DNA of 64,000 bases from Saccharothrix longispora (GTDB lineage: Bacteria; Actinomycetota; Actinomycetes; Mycobacteriales; Pseudonocardiaceae): positions 124,001-188,000 of the forward strand of contig NZ_NSDM01000009.1 of the NCBI RefSeq assembly GCF_030852425.1, given 5' to 3'. The translations under genes were made by a program, and so were the position numbers. This document shows positions 16,390-24,684 of the stretch, one piece after another (positions within the stretch are counted from its first letter, which is position 1; each line of letters begins with the position of its first letter). The notes under the pieces were generated by a model that saw only the letters and a list, made by a program, of their open reading frames with translations, had not been told where the DNA came from and made no database searches.

Positions 16390-17232
16390 CTACTTGAGTG
16401 CTCCCGCGCCGGCGCCGCTGCGCCAGAAGCGCTGGAGCAGGACGAAGGCGACGACGAGGGGGACGATCGCCAGCAGCGAGCCGGTGACGACCAGGTTGAA
16501 CAGCACGCGCGTGCCGGCCTCCTGCTGCGCGGTGTTGAACCAGGTGGTCAACCCCACGGTGAGCGGGTACAGGTCGGCGTCGCTGAGCATGACCAGCGGC
16601 AGGAAGTAGTTGTTCCACGTCGCCACCAGGGTGAACAGGAAGACGGTGACGAGGGCGGGCCGCATCATCGGCAGCGCGATCCGCCAGAAGATCCGCAGCT
16701 CGCCCGCGCGGTCGATGCGCGCCGCTTCGAGCAGTTCCACCGGCACGCTCTCCGCGACGTACACCCTGATCAGGTAGGTGCCGAACGGGCTCAGCAGCGA
16801 GGGCAGGATGACCGCCCACACGGTGTCCACGACCTCCAGCTCGGACAGGATCAGGTACGTGGGCAGCACGAGCGCCGTCGCCGGCACCATGATCATGCCC
16901 AGCAGCGCGGTCTCGAACAGGCGCTTGCCCGGGAACGAGAACCGGGCCAGGCCGTAGCCGGCGAGCGCGGCGAGCGACGTCGCGCCCAGCGCGCTCACCC
17001 CGGAGTACAGCGCGGTGTTGGCGATCCAGCGGCCGTACGCGCCGTCGTCCTCGCGGAACAGCTGCCGCACGTTGTCCACCAGGCTGAACTCGTCGGCGAA
17101 CCACAGCGCCGGGCTCGACAGCAGCCCCGGCTGGCTCTTGGTGGCCGCGACCACCACCCACAGCAGCGGGACCACGAAGTACACGATCCCCGCGAACATC
17201 AGCAGGTGCGGCAGCCTCGTGCGCGCGGTCAC
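16390..17232 (-). CDS. Sugar ABC transporter permease, MalG type
   Basis: A 280-residue membrane protein with six predicted helices. The family loop is EAARIDRAGELRIFWRIALPMMRP, the ATPase contact of binding-protein-dependent permeases. It pairs with the MalF-type permease upstream for uptake of arabino-oligosaccharides (substrate inferred from the GH51 neighbour). The GTG start overlaps the upstream stop by 4 bases. Confidence 0.93.
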   Translation of the reverse strand: MTARTRLPHLLMFAGIVYFVVPLLWVVVAATKSQPGLLSSPALWFADEFSLVDNVRQLFREDDGAYGRWIANTALYSGVSALGATSLAALAGYGLARFSFPGKRLFETALLGMIMVPATALVLPTYLILSELEVVDTVWAVILPSLLSPFGTYLIRVYVAESVPVELLEAARIDRAGELRIFWRIALPMMRPALVTVFLFTLVATWNNYFLPLVMLSDADLYPLTVGLTTWFNTAQQEAGTRVLFNLVVTGSLLAIVPLVVAFVLLQRFWRSGAGAGALK

Positions 17233-18128
17233 GGTCGGACTCCCCGGCGTCGGACGAACACCACGGCGTAGGCCACCACGAACACCAGGAACCCGAGCGC
17301 GAACGAGATGGCCGCCGAGTAGTGGAAGTCGGAGTAGGCGAACGCCTGGTTGTAGGCGTAGAGGTTCGGCGTGTAGCCGCTGGAGACCTGCGGCGCGAAC
17401 CGGGCCATCACGTGCGGCTCGGTGAAGAACTGCATGGTGCCGATGACGGCGAAGATCGAGGCCAGGCCGATCGCCGACCGGATCGCCGGCACCTTCACCC
17501 GCAGCGCGAGCTGCACCTGCGACGCGCCGTCGATGACCGCCGCCTCGTACGTCTCGCGCGGCACGCCCTGGAGGGCCGAGTACAGGATGATCATGTTGTA
17601 GCCGGTCCAGGCCCAGGTGACGATGTTGCCCAGCGACAGCAGCAGCCACGACGTGCCGAAGAAGTCGACCGGCTCGCCGCCGAACCACGTGGGCACGTCC
17701 GCGAACGGCCCGAACGTGCGGCTGTAGAGGAAGCCCCACATGAGCGCGCCGATCACGGCGGGCACGGCGTACGGCATGAACGCCACCAGCCGGAACACCG
17801 CGGCGAACCGGGTCTTCACGGCGTCCAGCGCGAGCGCGCCGGCCAGCGCCACGCCCAGCATGACCGGGATCTGCACCGCCCCGAACAGGGCCACCCGCAC
17901 CAGCCCGTCGAGCAGCACGGGGTCGGTGAACGCGCGGGCGTAGTTCTCCAGGCCGGTGAACCGCGTGCCCAGGGCGAGGCTGCGGCTGGACAGGCTCAGC
18001 CAGAACGCGTACCCCAGCGGCACCACCAGGAACGCGACGACCACGAGGAAGAACGGCAGCACGAACAACGCCCCGGCGACGGGGTGCGCGGTGACGCGCC
18101 GACGGGCCCCCACCCGCGCCCCCGTCAC
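17229..18128 (-). CDS. Sugar ABC transporter permease, MalF type
   Basis: A 299-residue membrane protein with about six helices (VAGALFVLPFFLVVVAFLVV near the N terminus). It has the permease loop ETYEAAVIDGASQVQLALRVKVPAIR. The GTG start overlaps the binding-protein stop by 4 bases, and the gene is coupled to the MalG-type permease by another 4-base overlap. No ATPase gene belongs to the operon, so a shared MsiK-type ATPase encoded elsewhere is expected. Confidence 0.93.
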   Translation of the reverse strand: MTGARVGARRRVTAHPVAGALFVLPFFLVVVAFLVVPLGYAFWLSLSSRSLALGTRFTGLENYARAFTDPVLLDGLVRVALFGAVQIPVMLGVALAGALALDAVKTRFAAVFRLVAFMPYAVPAVIGALMWGFLYSRTFGPFADVPTWFGGEPVDFFGTSWLLLSLGNIVTWAWTGYNMIILYSALQGVPRETYEAAVIDGASQVQLALRVKVPAIRSAIGLASIFAVIGTMQFFTEPHVMARFAPQVSSGYTPNLYAYNQAFAYSDFHYSAAISFALGFLVFVVAYAVVFVRRRGVRP

Positions 18129-19429
18129 CGGTCGACCTTGAAGCCCTGCTGCTCGGCGTAGGCGACGACGTTCTCCTGCGTCGCCTCCAGCACCGTGCCC
18201 CACGGCCTGCTGCCCGCCACCGCCTCGGCCGCCCGGTCGTTCAGCTCGCCGAACACGAAGTCCTGGAACGGCGTGTACTGGAACTCGTCGAGCTTCTCCG
18301 ACACCGGCACGAAGATCTCGTTCACCTTCTGGCCCGCGAAGAACTCGTAGGACTTGCCGGTGAACGCCGGGTCGGCCGCGACCTCCTTGACCAGCGGGTA
18401 GAGGAACGCCTTGTGCAACCCGACGTCCCACGCCTCCTTCGACCTCCCGAACAGCTCGCGCGCCACCTTCGTTGCCGCCTCCGGGTTCTTCGCCTGCTTG
18501 GTGACGGTGAACGTCGAGCCGCCCCAGTCGCCCTGCTCGTCCGCGCCCGCCGTCCACTGCGGCATCGGTGCGACCGCCCACTTGCCCGCCGTGTTCTTCA
18601 GCGACCCGGCGACGTAGCCGGGCGTCCAGCCCGCCGCGGCCCACGTCCAGTACTTGCCGGAGTCGAGCGCGGCGGTGGCGTCGGCGGTGAAGAACGGGTC
18701 GGTGGCCATGAGCCCCCGGCTGACCAGGTCGCCGTAGAAGTCGAACACCTTGCGGCACTCCGGCGCGGTCAGCGCGATCCGGACCCGGTCGCGCGCCTCG
18801 GCCTGCGAGTAGCCGTAGGGGCGGCACCCGGCCTGCCACATCAGGCCGTTGATCCAGCCGCCGTCGCTGCCGAAGCTCGCGACGAACGCGCCCGGGTCGA
18901 CGGCCTTGATGCGCTCGGCGGCGACGCGGTACTCGTCCCAGGTGGTCGGCACCGGGATGCCGTGCCGGTCGAACAGGTCCTTGCGGTACATCAGCGCCAT
19001 CGGGCCGCCGTCCACCGGGATCGCGTACACCCGGTCCCCGTCCGTGGCCTGGCTCCACGCCCACTCGGCGTACAGGGGCTCGTCGTCGTTCGCGCCGTAC
19101 TGCCCCATGTCGACCAGGGCGTCGAGGATGATGAACGTGGGGATCTGCTGGAACTCCACCATCGCCACGTCCGGCGCGCCCTTGCCCGCGGTGAACGCGG
19201 TCTTCAGCTTGGCGTACTGGTCGGGTCCGGTGCCGACGTTGGTCCACTCGACCTGGACGTCGGTGTGGGAGGCGTTGAACGCCTCGACCACGCTCTTGAA
19301 CTCGGGGTACCAGGCCCACACGGACACGCGCACCGGGCCGTCGTCGCTCGACGCGCCCCCGCAGCCGGCGACCGCGAGCAGACCGCCCGCGGCGAGCACG
19401 CGCACGAGCCTTCCCAACCGCTTGAGCAT
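18125..19429 (-). CDS. Sugar-binding lipoprotein of ABC transporter
   Basis: A 434-residue solute-binding protein of the carbohydrate (family 1) type. The signal peptide ends in a lipobox (LLAVAGC, Cys near 21). The mature protein shows VSVWAWYPEFKSVVEAFNASH, GKGAPDVAMVEFQQIP, AIPVDGGPMALMYRKDLFDRHG and a Trp-rich pocket region (KYWTWAAAGWTPGY). ATG 19429 follows AAAGG and opens directly into the signal peptide; longer in-frame extension to 19603 is Arg/Pro-rich and unlikely. It is the first gene of the arabinose operon, with a ~190-base leader from the promoter at 19627-19655. Confidence 0.94.
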   Translation of the reverse strand: MLKRLGRLVRVLAAGGLLAVAGCGGASSDDGPVRVSVWAWYPEFKSVVEAFNASHTDVQVEWTNVGTGPDQYAKLKTAFTAGKGAPDVAMVEFQQIPTFIILDALVDMGQYGANDDEPLYAEWAWSQATDGDRVYAIPVDGGPMALMYRKDLFDRHGIPVPTTWDEYRVAAERIKAVDPGAFVASFGSDGGWINGLMWQAGCRPYGYSQAEARDRVRIALTAPECRKVFDFYGDLVSRGLMATDPFFTADATAALDSGKYWTWAAAGWTPGYVAGSLKNTAGKWAVAPMPQWTAGADEQGDWGGSTFTVTKQAKNPEAATKVARELFGRSKEAWDVGLHKAFLYPLVKEVAADPAFTGKSYEFFAGQKVNEIFVPVSEKLDEFQYTPFQDFVFGELNDRAAEAVAGSRPWGTVLEATQENVVAYAEQQGFKVDR

Positions 19430-19609
19430 GGACAGCGCCTTTCCGCCGCGAACGGGCACGCGGCTGTTCGTCACGGCACGTGACCGCGACGGGAAGAGGG
19501 GAGGTGCTGCGGTGGTCCCGCGCGAGGGTGGCGGAACCGGTCGGGTGTTGCACCACGACCGCCGGGCTCGGTGGTCCACCGACCCTGGATGCCGCCGTGG
19601 CACCGGATT

Positions 19610-19623
19610 TTGCTGCGCTGCAA
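19610..19623. promoter_or_regulatory. LacI-family operator 1
   Basis: TTGCTGCGCTGCAA has TTGC/GCAA arms around a GCGC centre, the usual LacI-family operator style. It overlaps the expected transcription start of the binding-protein operon and lies 32 bp from operator 2. Confidence 0.65.
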
Positions 19624-19626
19624 AGC

Positions 19627-19655
19627 ACTATCCACCCCGTTTTGCCGCGCTGCAA
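19627..19655 (-). promoter_or_regulatory. Promoter of the arabinose uptake operon
   Basis: On the minus strand, -35 TTGCAG (19650-19655) is followed by a 17-base spacer and -10 GATAGT (19627-19632). Both operators bracket it: one covers the -35, the other the start region, so LacI binding should repress. The 341 bases from 19430 to 19770 hold this control region and the operon leader, with no gene that I can support. Confidence 0.55.
19642..19655. promoter_or_regulatory. LacI-family operator 2
   Basis: TTGCCGCGCTGCAA differs from operator 1 at one base and repeats in the same orientation 32 bp away, about three helical turns. It overlaps the -35 box of the minus-strand promoter. Confidence 0.65.
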
Positions 19656-19770
19656 GACCTGATACGTACGCCATTCGCACCAACCGCACGTCCTGCTTGT
19701 CGTGGGCGTCGGCCGGCGTGCACACTTCCGGCAACGACCGGGGCCCGTCCGGGCCGGGCGGAGGAGGACC

Positions 19771-20790
19771 ATGCGCGACGCCACGCTGCGTGACGTTGCC
19801 TTGCTCGCGGGGGTGTCCCCGCGGACGGTGTCGAACGTGGTCAACGGCTATGCCCGCGTCACCGACCACACCCGCGCCAAGGTCGAGCGCGCCATCGCCG
19901 AACTGGGCTACCGGCCCAACGTGCTCGCCCGCAACCTCGTCTACGGCCGGTCCGGGCAGCTCGCGGTCGTCGTGCCCTACCTGGACACGCCGTACTTCGC
20001 CGAGCTGCTCCAGGCGATCATCCCGCGCGCCAGGGACCGCGGCTACAACGTGCTGATCGACCAGACCGACGGCGACCCGGAGCACGAGCGGGACCTGGTG
20101 CGCCGCGCCGGGCGCGCCCTGCTGTTCGACGGGATGATCTTCAGCCCGCTCGGCCTGTCCCAGGACGACCTGACCGCGGTGGACCCGTCGCTGCCGCTGG
20201 TCGTGCTCGGCGAACGCGTGTCGAACGGCGTGTTCGACCACGTCGGCATCGACGACGTGGCCGCCTCCCGAGAAGCGACCGCCCACCTGATCGGCCTGGG
20301 CAGGCGGCGCATCGCGGCCATCGGCGACCAGCCGTACCCGACGGGCGAGGCCGCGCAGCTGCGCACCCGCGGCTACCGGCAGGCGCACACCGACGCCGGG
20401 CTGCCGGTGGACGAATCGCTGGTCATCCCGACCCCGAGGTTCAACCGCGCGGACGGTTCGGGCGCCATGCGGCGGCTGCTCGACCGGCCCGACCCGCCGG
20501 ACGCCGTGTTCTGCTACAGCGACCTGGTGGCGCTCGGCGCCCTGCACGTGGCGCTGGAACGCGGCCTGCGCGTGCCCGAGGACCTGGCGCTCATCGGGTA
20601 CGACGACATCGAGGAGGGGCGCTACTCCAACCCGCCGATCAGCACGATCTCGCCCGACAAGGCGGCCATCGCCGCGACCGCGGTGGACCGCGTCCTGGAC
20701 CGCATCGGCAGCACCGAGCCGCTGCCGGGGGTGGAGGTGCGCGCCGCCCACCGGCTGGTCCCCAGGCGCAGCACGGTGGGGCGGGGCTGA
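19771..20790 (+). CDS. LacI-family transcriptional regulator of the arabinose operon
   Basis: A 339-residue cytoplasmic repressor. The N-terminal HTH reads TLRDVALLAGVSPRTVSNVVNG (about 5-26), followed by the hinge RPNVLARNLVYGRSG. A periplasmic-binding-protein-like effector domain follows (VVPYLDTPYFAELLQAI, IGYDDIEEGRYSNPPISTIS). ATG 19771 follows GAGGAGG. It is divergent from the sugar ABC/GH51 operon, and two LacI-type operators lie between, so local repression relieved by an arabinose-containing sugar is likely. Confidence 0.94.
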   Translation: MRDATLRDVALLAGVSPRTVSNVVNGYARVTDHTRAKVERAIAELGYRPNVLARNLVYGRSGQLAVVVPYLDTPYFAELLQAIIPRARDRGYNVLIDQTDGDPEHERDLVRRAGRALLFDGMIFSPLGLSQDDLTAVDPSLPLVVLGERVSNGVFDHVGIDDVAASREATAHLIGLGRRRIAAIGDQPYPTGEAAQLRTRGYRQAHTDAGLPVDESLVIPTPRFNRADGSGAMRRLLDRPDPPDAVFCYSDLVALGALHVALERGLRVPEDLALIGYDDIEEGRYSNPPISTISPDKAAIAATAVDRVLDRIGSTEPLPGVEVRAAHRLVPRRSTVGRG

Positions 20791-20793
20791 ACC

Positions 20794-21405
20794 TCAGCCC
20801 GGGTGGGTGGTGTCGTCGAGGCGGACCAGCCGCCACGTCCCGCCGTCGTGCCGCCACTCGGTGACGGAGGCGAAGCCGGGGTCGACCCGCGTTCCGGTGC
20901 CGGGCCGGGGCACGGCGAACAGCACCAGGAACGCGACCACCGCGAACCCGGCGTGCGTGGCGGCCACGACGGTCCGACCCCGGTGCGCGGCGGCCAGGCC
21001 GTCGAGGGTGTCGCGGACGCGCGAGCCGAAGCCGTGCCAGGTCTCGCCACCGGGGCAGATCGGCCGGTCGGGTTCGGCGACCAGGTCGAACGGCTCGTAA
21101 CGGGCGCGGAACTCCCCGCCGGTCAGCCCCTCGCCCTCGCCCAGTCGGAGTTCGGTGAGGCCGCGCTCCTCGACGAGCGGCGGCGCGCCGAGCGCGGGGC
21201 GCAGCAGTTCGGCGGTCTGCCGGGCACGAGCGGCCGGGCTGGTGAGCAGCACGTCGGCGCGCAGGCGTTCGGCGGCGAACCGGTCCCGCAGCGCCGCGAC
21301 CTGGCGGCGGCCGAGGTCGGTGAGCCCGGGGCACCCGTGCTCGGCGGAGACGATGTCCCGGACCCGGTGCAGCGACTCGCCGTGGCGGACGAGGAGCAGG
21401 CGCAT
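20794..21405 (-). CDS. Histidine phosphatase family protein
   Basis: A 203-residue phosphoglycerate-mutase-like enzyme. The catalytic LVRHGES motif sits at residues 5-11, a second Arg lies in LLTSPAARARQTAELL, the Glu is in ERGLTELRLGEGEGLTGGEF, and the second catalytic His is in VVAATHAGF. The bacterial relatives act on small phosphate esters; the substrate is unknown. It is convergent with the LacI gene with only 3 bases between stops. Confidence 0.92.
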   Translation of the reverse strand: MRLLLVRHGESLHRVRDIVSAEHGCPGLTDLGRRQVAALRDRFAAERLRADVLLTSPAARARQTAELLRPALGAPPLVEERGLTELRLGEGEGLTGGEFRARYEPFDLVAEPDRPICPGGETWHGFGSRVRDTLDGLAAAHRGRTVVAATHAGFAVVAFLVLFAVPRPGTGTRVDPGFASVTEWRHDGGTWRLVRLDDTTHPG

Positions 21406-21482
21406 GACCGGAGAGGTCAACCCCGGCCCCTGTTCCCGGTCGGTCCTGTTCCCGGCCGGCCGGGGTCGCCGCCGACCCGGCG

Positions 21483-21725
21483 CTAGCCCGGGTCGCCGCG
21501 TCGCTTGCGGTGCACGACCCAGGCGAAGTCCACCACCAGCACGACGACCAGCACGGCGAGCAACCAGCCCAACCAGCCCAGGTCCGCGCGGAAGCACAAC
21601 CAGGCCGCCACGCCGTTGAACACGATGCCGAACCCGGCCACCCACAACCGCAGGGTGAGCGCGCTGCGCGGTGGCGCGGGCGGCGGCAGTTCCTCGCCCA
21701 TGCGGTGGGCCTCCCCGTCGGTCAC
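21483..21725 (-). CDS. Small two-helix membrane protein of unknown function
   Basis: An 80-residue protein. A short Pro/Glu-rich soluble start is followed by two hydrophobic helices (LRLWVAGFGIVFNGVAAWLC and WLGWLLAVLVVVLVVDFAWVV) and a basic tail VHRKRRGDPG. This has the shape of small actinobacterial DUF-type membrane proteins; no function is known. GTG 21725 lies 3 bases after the universal stress protein stop, so they are probably cotranscribed. Confidence 0.7.
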   Translation of the reverse strand: MTDGEAHRMGEELPPPAPPRSALTLRLWVAGFGIVFNGVAAWLCFRADLGWLGWLLAVLVVVLVVDFAWVVHRKRRGDPG

Positions 21726-21728
21726 GGC

Positions 21729-22613
21729 TCACTCCCCGTGCACGACGGCGACCGTGCAGGGCGCGTGGTAGACGACTGCGTGGCTCACCGAACCCAGCAG
21801 GGCCCGCCGCACCGCGCTGCGACCGCGACTGCCGACGACGAGCAGCGCCGCGCCGCGCGCCTGCTCCAGCAGGGCGTGCGCGGGGCTGTCGAACGCCACC
21901 GCCAGTTCGGCCTCCACCCGCGGGTACCGCTGCCGCCGCACGGCCAGTTCGCGCTCGACGACCTCGCCCGCCGCGACCCGCACCGCGTCCCAGTCGTGGT
22001 TCCAGCCCAGTTCGGGCACCGCCACCGGCATCACCGCGTCCGCCCACGCGTGCACCGCCACGACGCGGAGGCCGTGGCGGTCGGCGAAGTCGAACGCGAA
22101 GTCCGCGGCCCGTCCGCTCGACGGCGACCCGTCCACCCCGACCACGACCGCCTGCCCGAGCGCGCCGGAGTCCCGGACCACGACCGTCGGGCGGTCGCCC
22201 TGGTGCACGAGGTCGGCGGCCGTCGAGCCGAGCAGCGCCTTGGCCAGGCCCGTTCGCCCCGACCAGCCGACCACGACCAGCTCGGCGTCCGCGCCGACCT
22301 CCCGCAGCACCTCGGCGGGGCGTCCCGGCAGGAGGTGCGCCTCGACGTCGGGCACGAACTCCCGGCACTCGTCGGCGACCTCCTCCAGGTGGCTCTCGGC
22401 GAACGCGCGCACCGAGTCCTCGTCGACCACCTCGGGCAGCGGCGCGGCCCCGGCGGTGAACACCAGTTCGGGGAACGGCCCGTGCACCGCGGACACGACG
22501 ACCAGCCGCAGCCCTCTGCCCGTCGCCTCCTGCGCCGCCCACAACGCCGCTGTTCGCGACTGCTCGGAGCCGTCCACCCCGACCACGACCGCCTGCCGAC
22601 CGTCCACCGCCAT
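21729..22613 (-). CDS. Universal stress protein with two Usp domains
   Basis: A 294-residue cytoplasmic protein. Domain 1 (about 5-140) starts VVVGVDGSEQSRTAALWAA and ends in the ATP-binding signature VVVGWSGRTGLAKALLGS. Domain 2 (about 150-294) starts VVVGVDGSPSSGRAADFAF and ends VVGSRGRSAVRRALLGSVSHAVVYHAPCTVAVV. Both keep the G-2x-G-9x-G(S/T) type signature for ATP binding. Such tandem proteins in actinobacteria respond to hypoxia or dormancy. ATG 22613 follows GGAGGAGG. Confidence 0.93.
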   Translation of the reverse strand: MAVDGRQAVVVGVDGSEQSRTAALWAAQEATGRGLRLVVVSAVHGPFPELVFTAGAAPLPEVVDEDSVRAFAESHLEEVADECREFVPDVEAHLLPGRPAEVLREVGADAELVVVGWSGRTGLAKALLGSTAADLVHQGDRPTVVVRDSGALGQAVVVGVDGSPSSGRAADFAFDFADRHGLRVVAVHAWADAVMPVAVPELGWNHDWDAVRVAAGEVVERELAVRRQRYPRVEAELAVAFDSPAHALLEQARGAALLVVGSRGRSAVRRALLGSVSHAVVYHAPCTVAVVHGE

Positions 22614-22700
22614 GCGCACGTCCTCCTCCGGAGTCGCCACCCGGCTACCCCGGCGCGCGGAGCGGCAACCGCCTCGACCTCCGGCCGTGCCTCGACATCG

Positions 22701-22721
22701 CCGCAACTGCGGAGTTACAGT
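22701..22721 (+). promoter_or_regulatory. -10 box with overlapping inverted repeats before the HTH-TOBE gene
   Basis: TACAGT (22716-22721) is a -10 7 bases before GTG 22729, with no Shine-Dalgarno, so the transcript is probably leaderless. Just upstream CCGCA-AC-TGCGG (22701-22712) and AACT-GCGG-AGTT (22705-22716) form overlapping inverted repeats that could be an autoregulatory site. Confidence 0.4.
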
Positions 22722-22728
22722 GCTCCAC

Positions 22729-23127
22729 GTGCCGAATCTGCGGATCAGCGAGGCCGCCGCACTGCTGGGCGTCAGCGACGACACGGTGCGCCGGTGGGTC
22801 GACCAGGGCCGGTTGGGCGCCGTGCAGCTCGACAGCGGCCGGATGGGCGTCGACGGGCGTGAGCTGGCTGCGCTCGCGCAACGCGTCGCCGAGGCCGCCG
22901 AGCCGGGCGTCACGGTCGCCGCGTCCGCCCGCAACCGGATGCGCGGCATCGTCACCCGGGTCGTCAAGGACGGCGTGATGGCGCAGGTCGAGATGCAGGC
23001 CGGACCGTTCCGGGTGGTGTCGCTGATGAGCCGCGAGTCGGCCGACGAGCTGGGCCTGGAGATCGGCACCGTCGCGGTCGCCTCGATCAAGAGCACCCAC
23101 GTCGTCGTCGAGATCCCGGAGGGCTGA
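22729..23127 (+). CDS. Molybdate-responsive HTH-TOBE regulator/molybdenum-binding protein
   Basis: A 132-residue cytoplasmic protein. Residues 1-60 form a MerR/excisionase-type helix-turn-helix (RISEAAALLGVSDDTVRRWVDQGRL). Residues 65-132 form a single TOBE/mop fold (SARNRMRGIVTRVVKDGVMAQVEM, GLEIGTVAVASIKSTHVVVE), which binds molybdate or tungstate as an oligomer. It stands 4 bases before modA and likely senses molybdate to control the mod genes. An upstream in-frame GTG (22720) overlaps the -10 box and is less likely as start. Confidence 0.9.
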   Translation: MPNLRISEAAALLGVSDDTVRRWVDQGRLGAVQLDSGRMGVDGRELAALAQRVAEAAEPGVTVAASARNRMRGIVTRVVKDGVMAQVEMQAGPFRVVSLMSRESADELGLEIGTVAVASIKSTHVVVEIPEG

Positions 23128-23131
23128 CCCG

Positions 23132-23887
23132 GTGCGACTCCTCGCCGCGTCCGTCCTGGTGGCCGCGTCCGTCCTGGTGTCCTGCGGGAACGCCGAGCCT
23201 CCCGACCGGGGGAAGGGTCGGGTCACCGTGTTCGCCGCCGCGTCGCTGACCGGGGTGTTCACGGAGCTGGGGGAGGAGTTCGAGGCCGCCGACCCCGGCG
23301 TCGAGGTCGTCTTCAGCTTCGGCGGCAGCTCGTCGCTGGCGCAGCAGATCGCGCAGGGCGCGCCGGTCGACGTGTTCGCCTCGGCCGCGCCGGCGAACAT
23401 GCGGCAGGTGGTGGCGTCGGGCGACGTCACCGCGACGCCCGTGACGTTCGCGCGCAACGCGCTCCGGATCGCGGTGCCCCGGGGCAACCCGGCCGGGATC
23501 ACCGGGCTGGCAGACTTCGCCGACGCCGACGCGACCGTCGCGCTGTGCGCCGAGCAGGTGCCGTGCGGCGCGGCGGCGAAGGCGGTGTTCGACGCGGCGG
23601 GCGTGACGCCCCGGCCGGACACGCTGGAGCAGGACGTGAAGGCCGTGCTCACCAAGGTGCGGCTGGGCGAGGTCGACGCCGCCCTCGTCTACCTCACCGA
23701 CGTGCGGGCGGCGGGCGACGCCGTCGAGGGCATCGACTTCCCCGAGGCCGGGCGGGCCGTCAACGACTACCCGATCGCACCGCTGGCCGGCGCGCCCGAC
23801 GCGGCCGGTGCGCGGGCGTTCGTCGACTTCGTGCTGTCCGACGCGGGCCGGGCCGCGCTCACCGGCGCCGGGTTCCTCGCGCCGTGA
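23132..23887 (+). CDS. modA: Molybdate-binding lipoprotein ModA
   Basis: A 251-residue exported binding protein for molybdate or tungstate. The signal peptide has a lipobox (VLVSC, Cys near 17). The mature part begins VTVFAAASLTGVFTELG and contains FSFGGSSSLAQQIAQGAPVDVFASA, AVPRGNPAGI, and LGEVDAALVYLTD, all family marks. The GTG start follows GGAGGG at 23118. It is coupled to modB by a 4-base overlap. Confidence 0.95.
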   Translation: MRLLAASVLVAASVLVSCGNAEPPDRGKGRVTVFAAASLTGVFTELGEEFEAADPGVEVVFSFGGSSSLAQQIAQGAPVDVFASAAPANMRQVVASGDVTATPVTFARNALRIAVPRGNPAGITGLADFADADATVALCAEQVPCGAAAKAVFDAAGVTPRPDTLEQDVKAVLTKVRLGEVDAALVYLTDVRAAGDAVEGIDFPEAGRAVNDYPIAPLAGAPDAAGARAFVDFVLSDAGRAALTGAGFLAP

Positions 23888-24684
23888 GCCGGGTGCGGGG
23901 ACGGGCGCGGCCGCCCGTCGTGCTCGTGCTGCCCGCCGCGCTGGGCCTGGCGTTCCTGCTGGTCCCGTTCGTCGGGCTGCTCGTCCGCACGCCGTGGGCC
24001 GAGCTGCCGCGGCGGCTGGTGAGCCCGGAGGTCGGCGAGGCGCTGAGGCTGTCGCTGGTGTGCGCGTCGCTGGCGACGGTCGTGTGCCTGCTGCTCGGCG
24101 TGCCGCTGGCGTGGGTGCTGGCGCGCGCCGACCTGCCCGGCCGGGGGTTCCTGCGGGCGCTGGTGACGGTGCCGCTCGTCCTGCCGCCCGTGGTCGGCGG
24201 GGTGGCGCTGCTGTTCGTGCTGGGGCGGCGCGGGCTGGTCGGCGAGCACCTCGACGCCTGGTTCGGCGTCTCGCTGCCGTTCACCACGGCCGGCGTGGTG
24301 GTGGCGGAGGCGTTCGTCGCGATGCCGTTCCTCGTCATCTCGGTGGAGGGCGCGCTGCGCGCCGCCGACCCCCGCTACGAGGAGGCCGCCGCGACCCTCG
24401 GCGCGTCGCGCCTGGTGGTGTTCCGCCGGGTCACCCTGCCGTCGATCCTGCCCGGCCTGGTCGCGGGCACGGTGCTGTGCTGGGCGCGGGCACTCGGCGA
24501 GTTCGGCGCGACCATCACGTTCGCGGGCAACTTCCCCGGTGAGACCACGACCATGCCGCTCGCCGTGTACCTGGCGCTGGAGACCGACCCGGACGCGGCG
24601 ATCGTGCTCAGCGTCGTGCTGCTGCTCGTCTCGGTCGCGGTGCTCGTCGGGCTGCGCGACCGCTGGGTGCGGGGTGCCGCGTGA
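23884..24684 (+). CDS. modB: Molybdate ABC transporter permease ModB
   Basis: A 266-residue membrane protein with about six helices. The permease loop is YEEAAATLGASRLVVFRRVTLP, and GEFGATITFAGNFPGETTTMPLAVY is typical of ModB/CysT-type permeases. It forms the channel for molybdate with ModA and ModC. GTG start and stop both overlap the neighbours by 4 bases. Confidence 0.95.
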   Translation: MSRVRGRARPPVVLVLPAALGLAFLLVPFVGLLVRTPWAELPRRLVSPEVGEALRLSLVCASLATVVCLLLGVPLAWVLARADLPGRGFLRALVTVPLVLPPVVGGVALLFVLGRRGLVGEHLDAWFGVSLPFTTAGVVVAEAFVAMPFLVISVEGALRAADPRYEEAAATLGASRLVVFRRVTLPSILPGLVAGTVLCWARALGEFGATITFAGNFPGETTTMPLAVYLALETDPDAAIVLSVVLLLVSVAVLVGLRDRWVRGAA

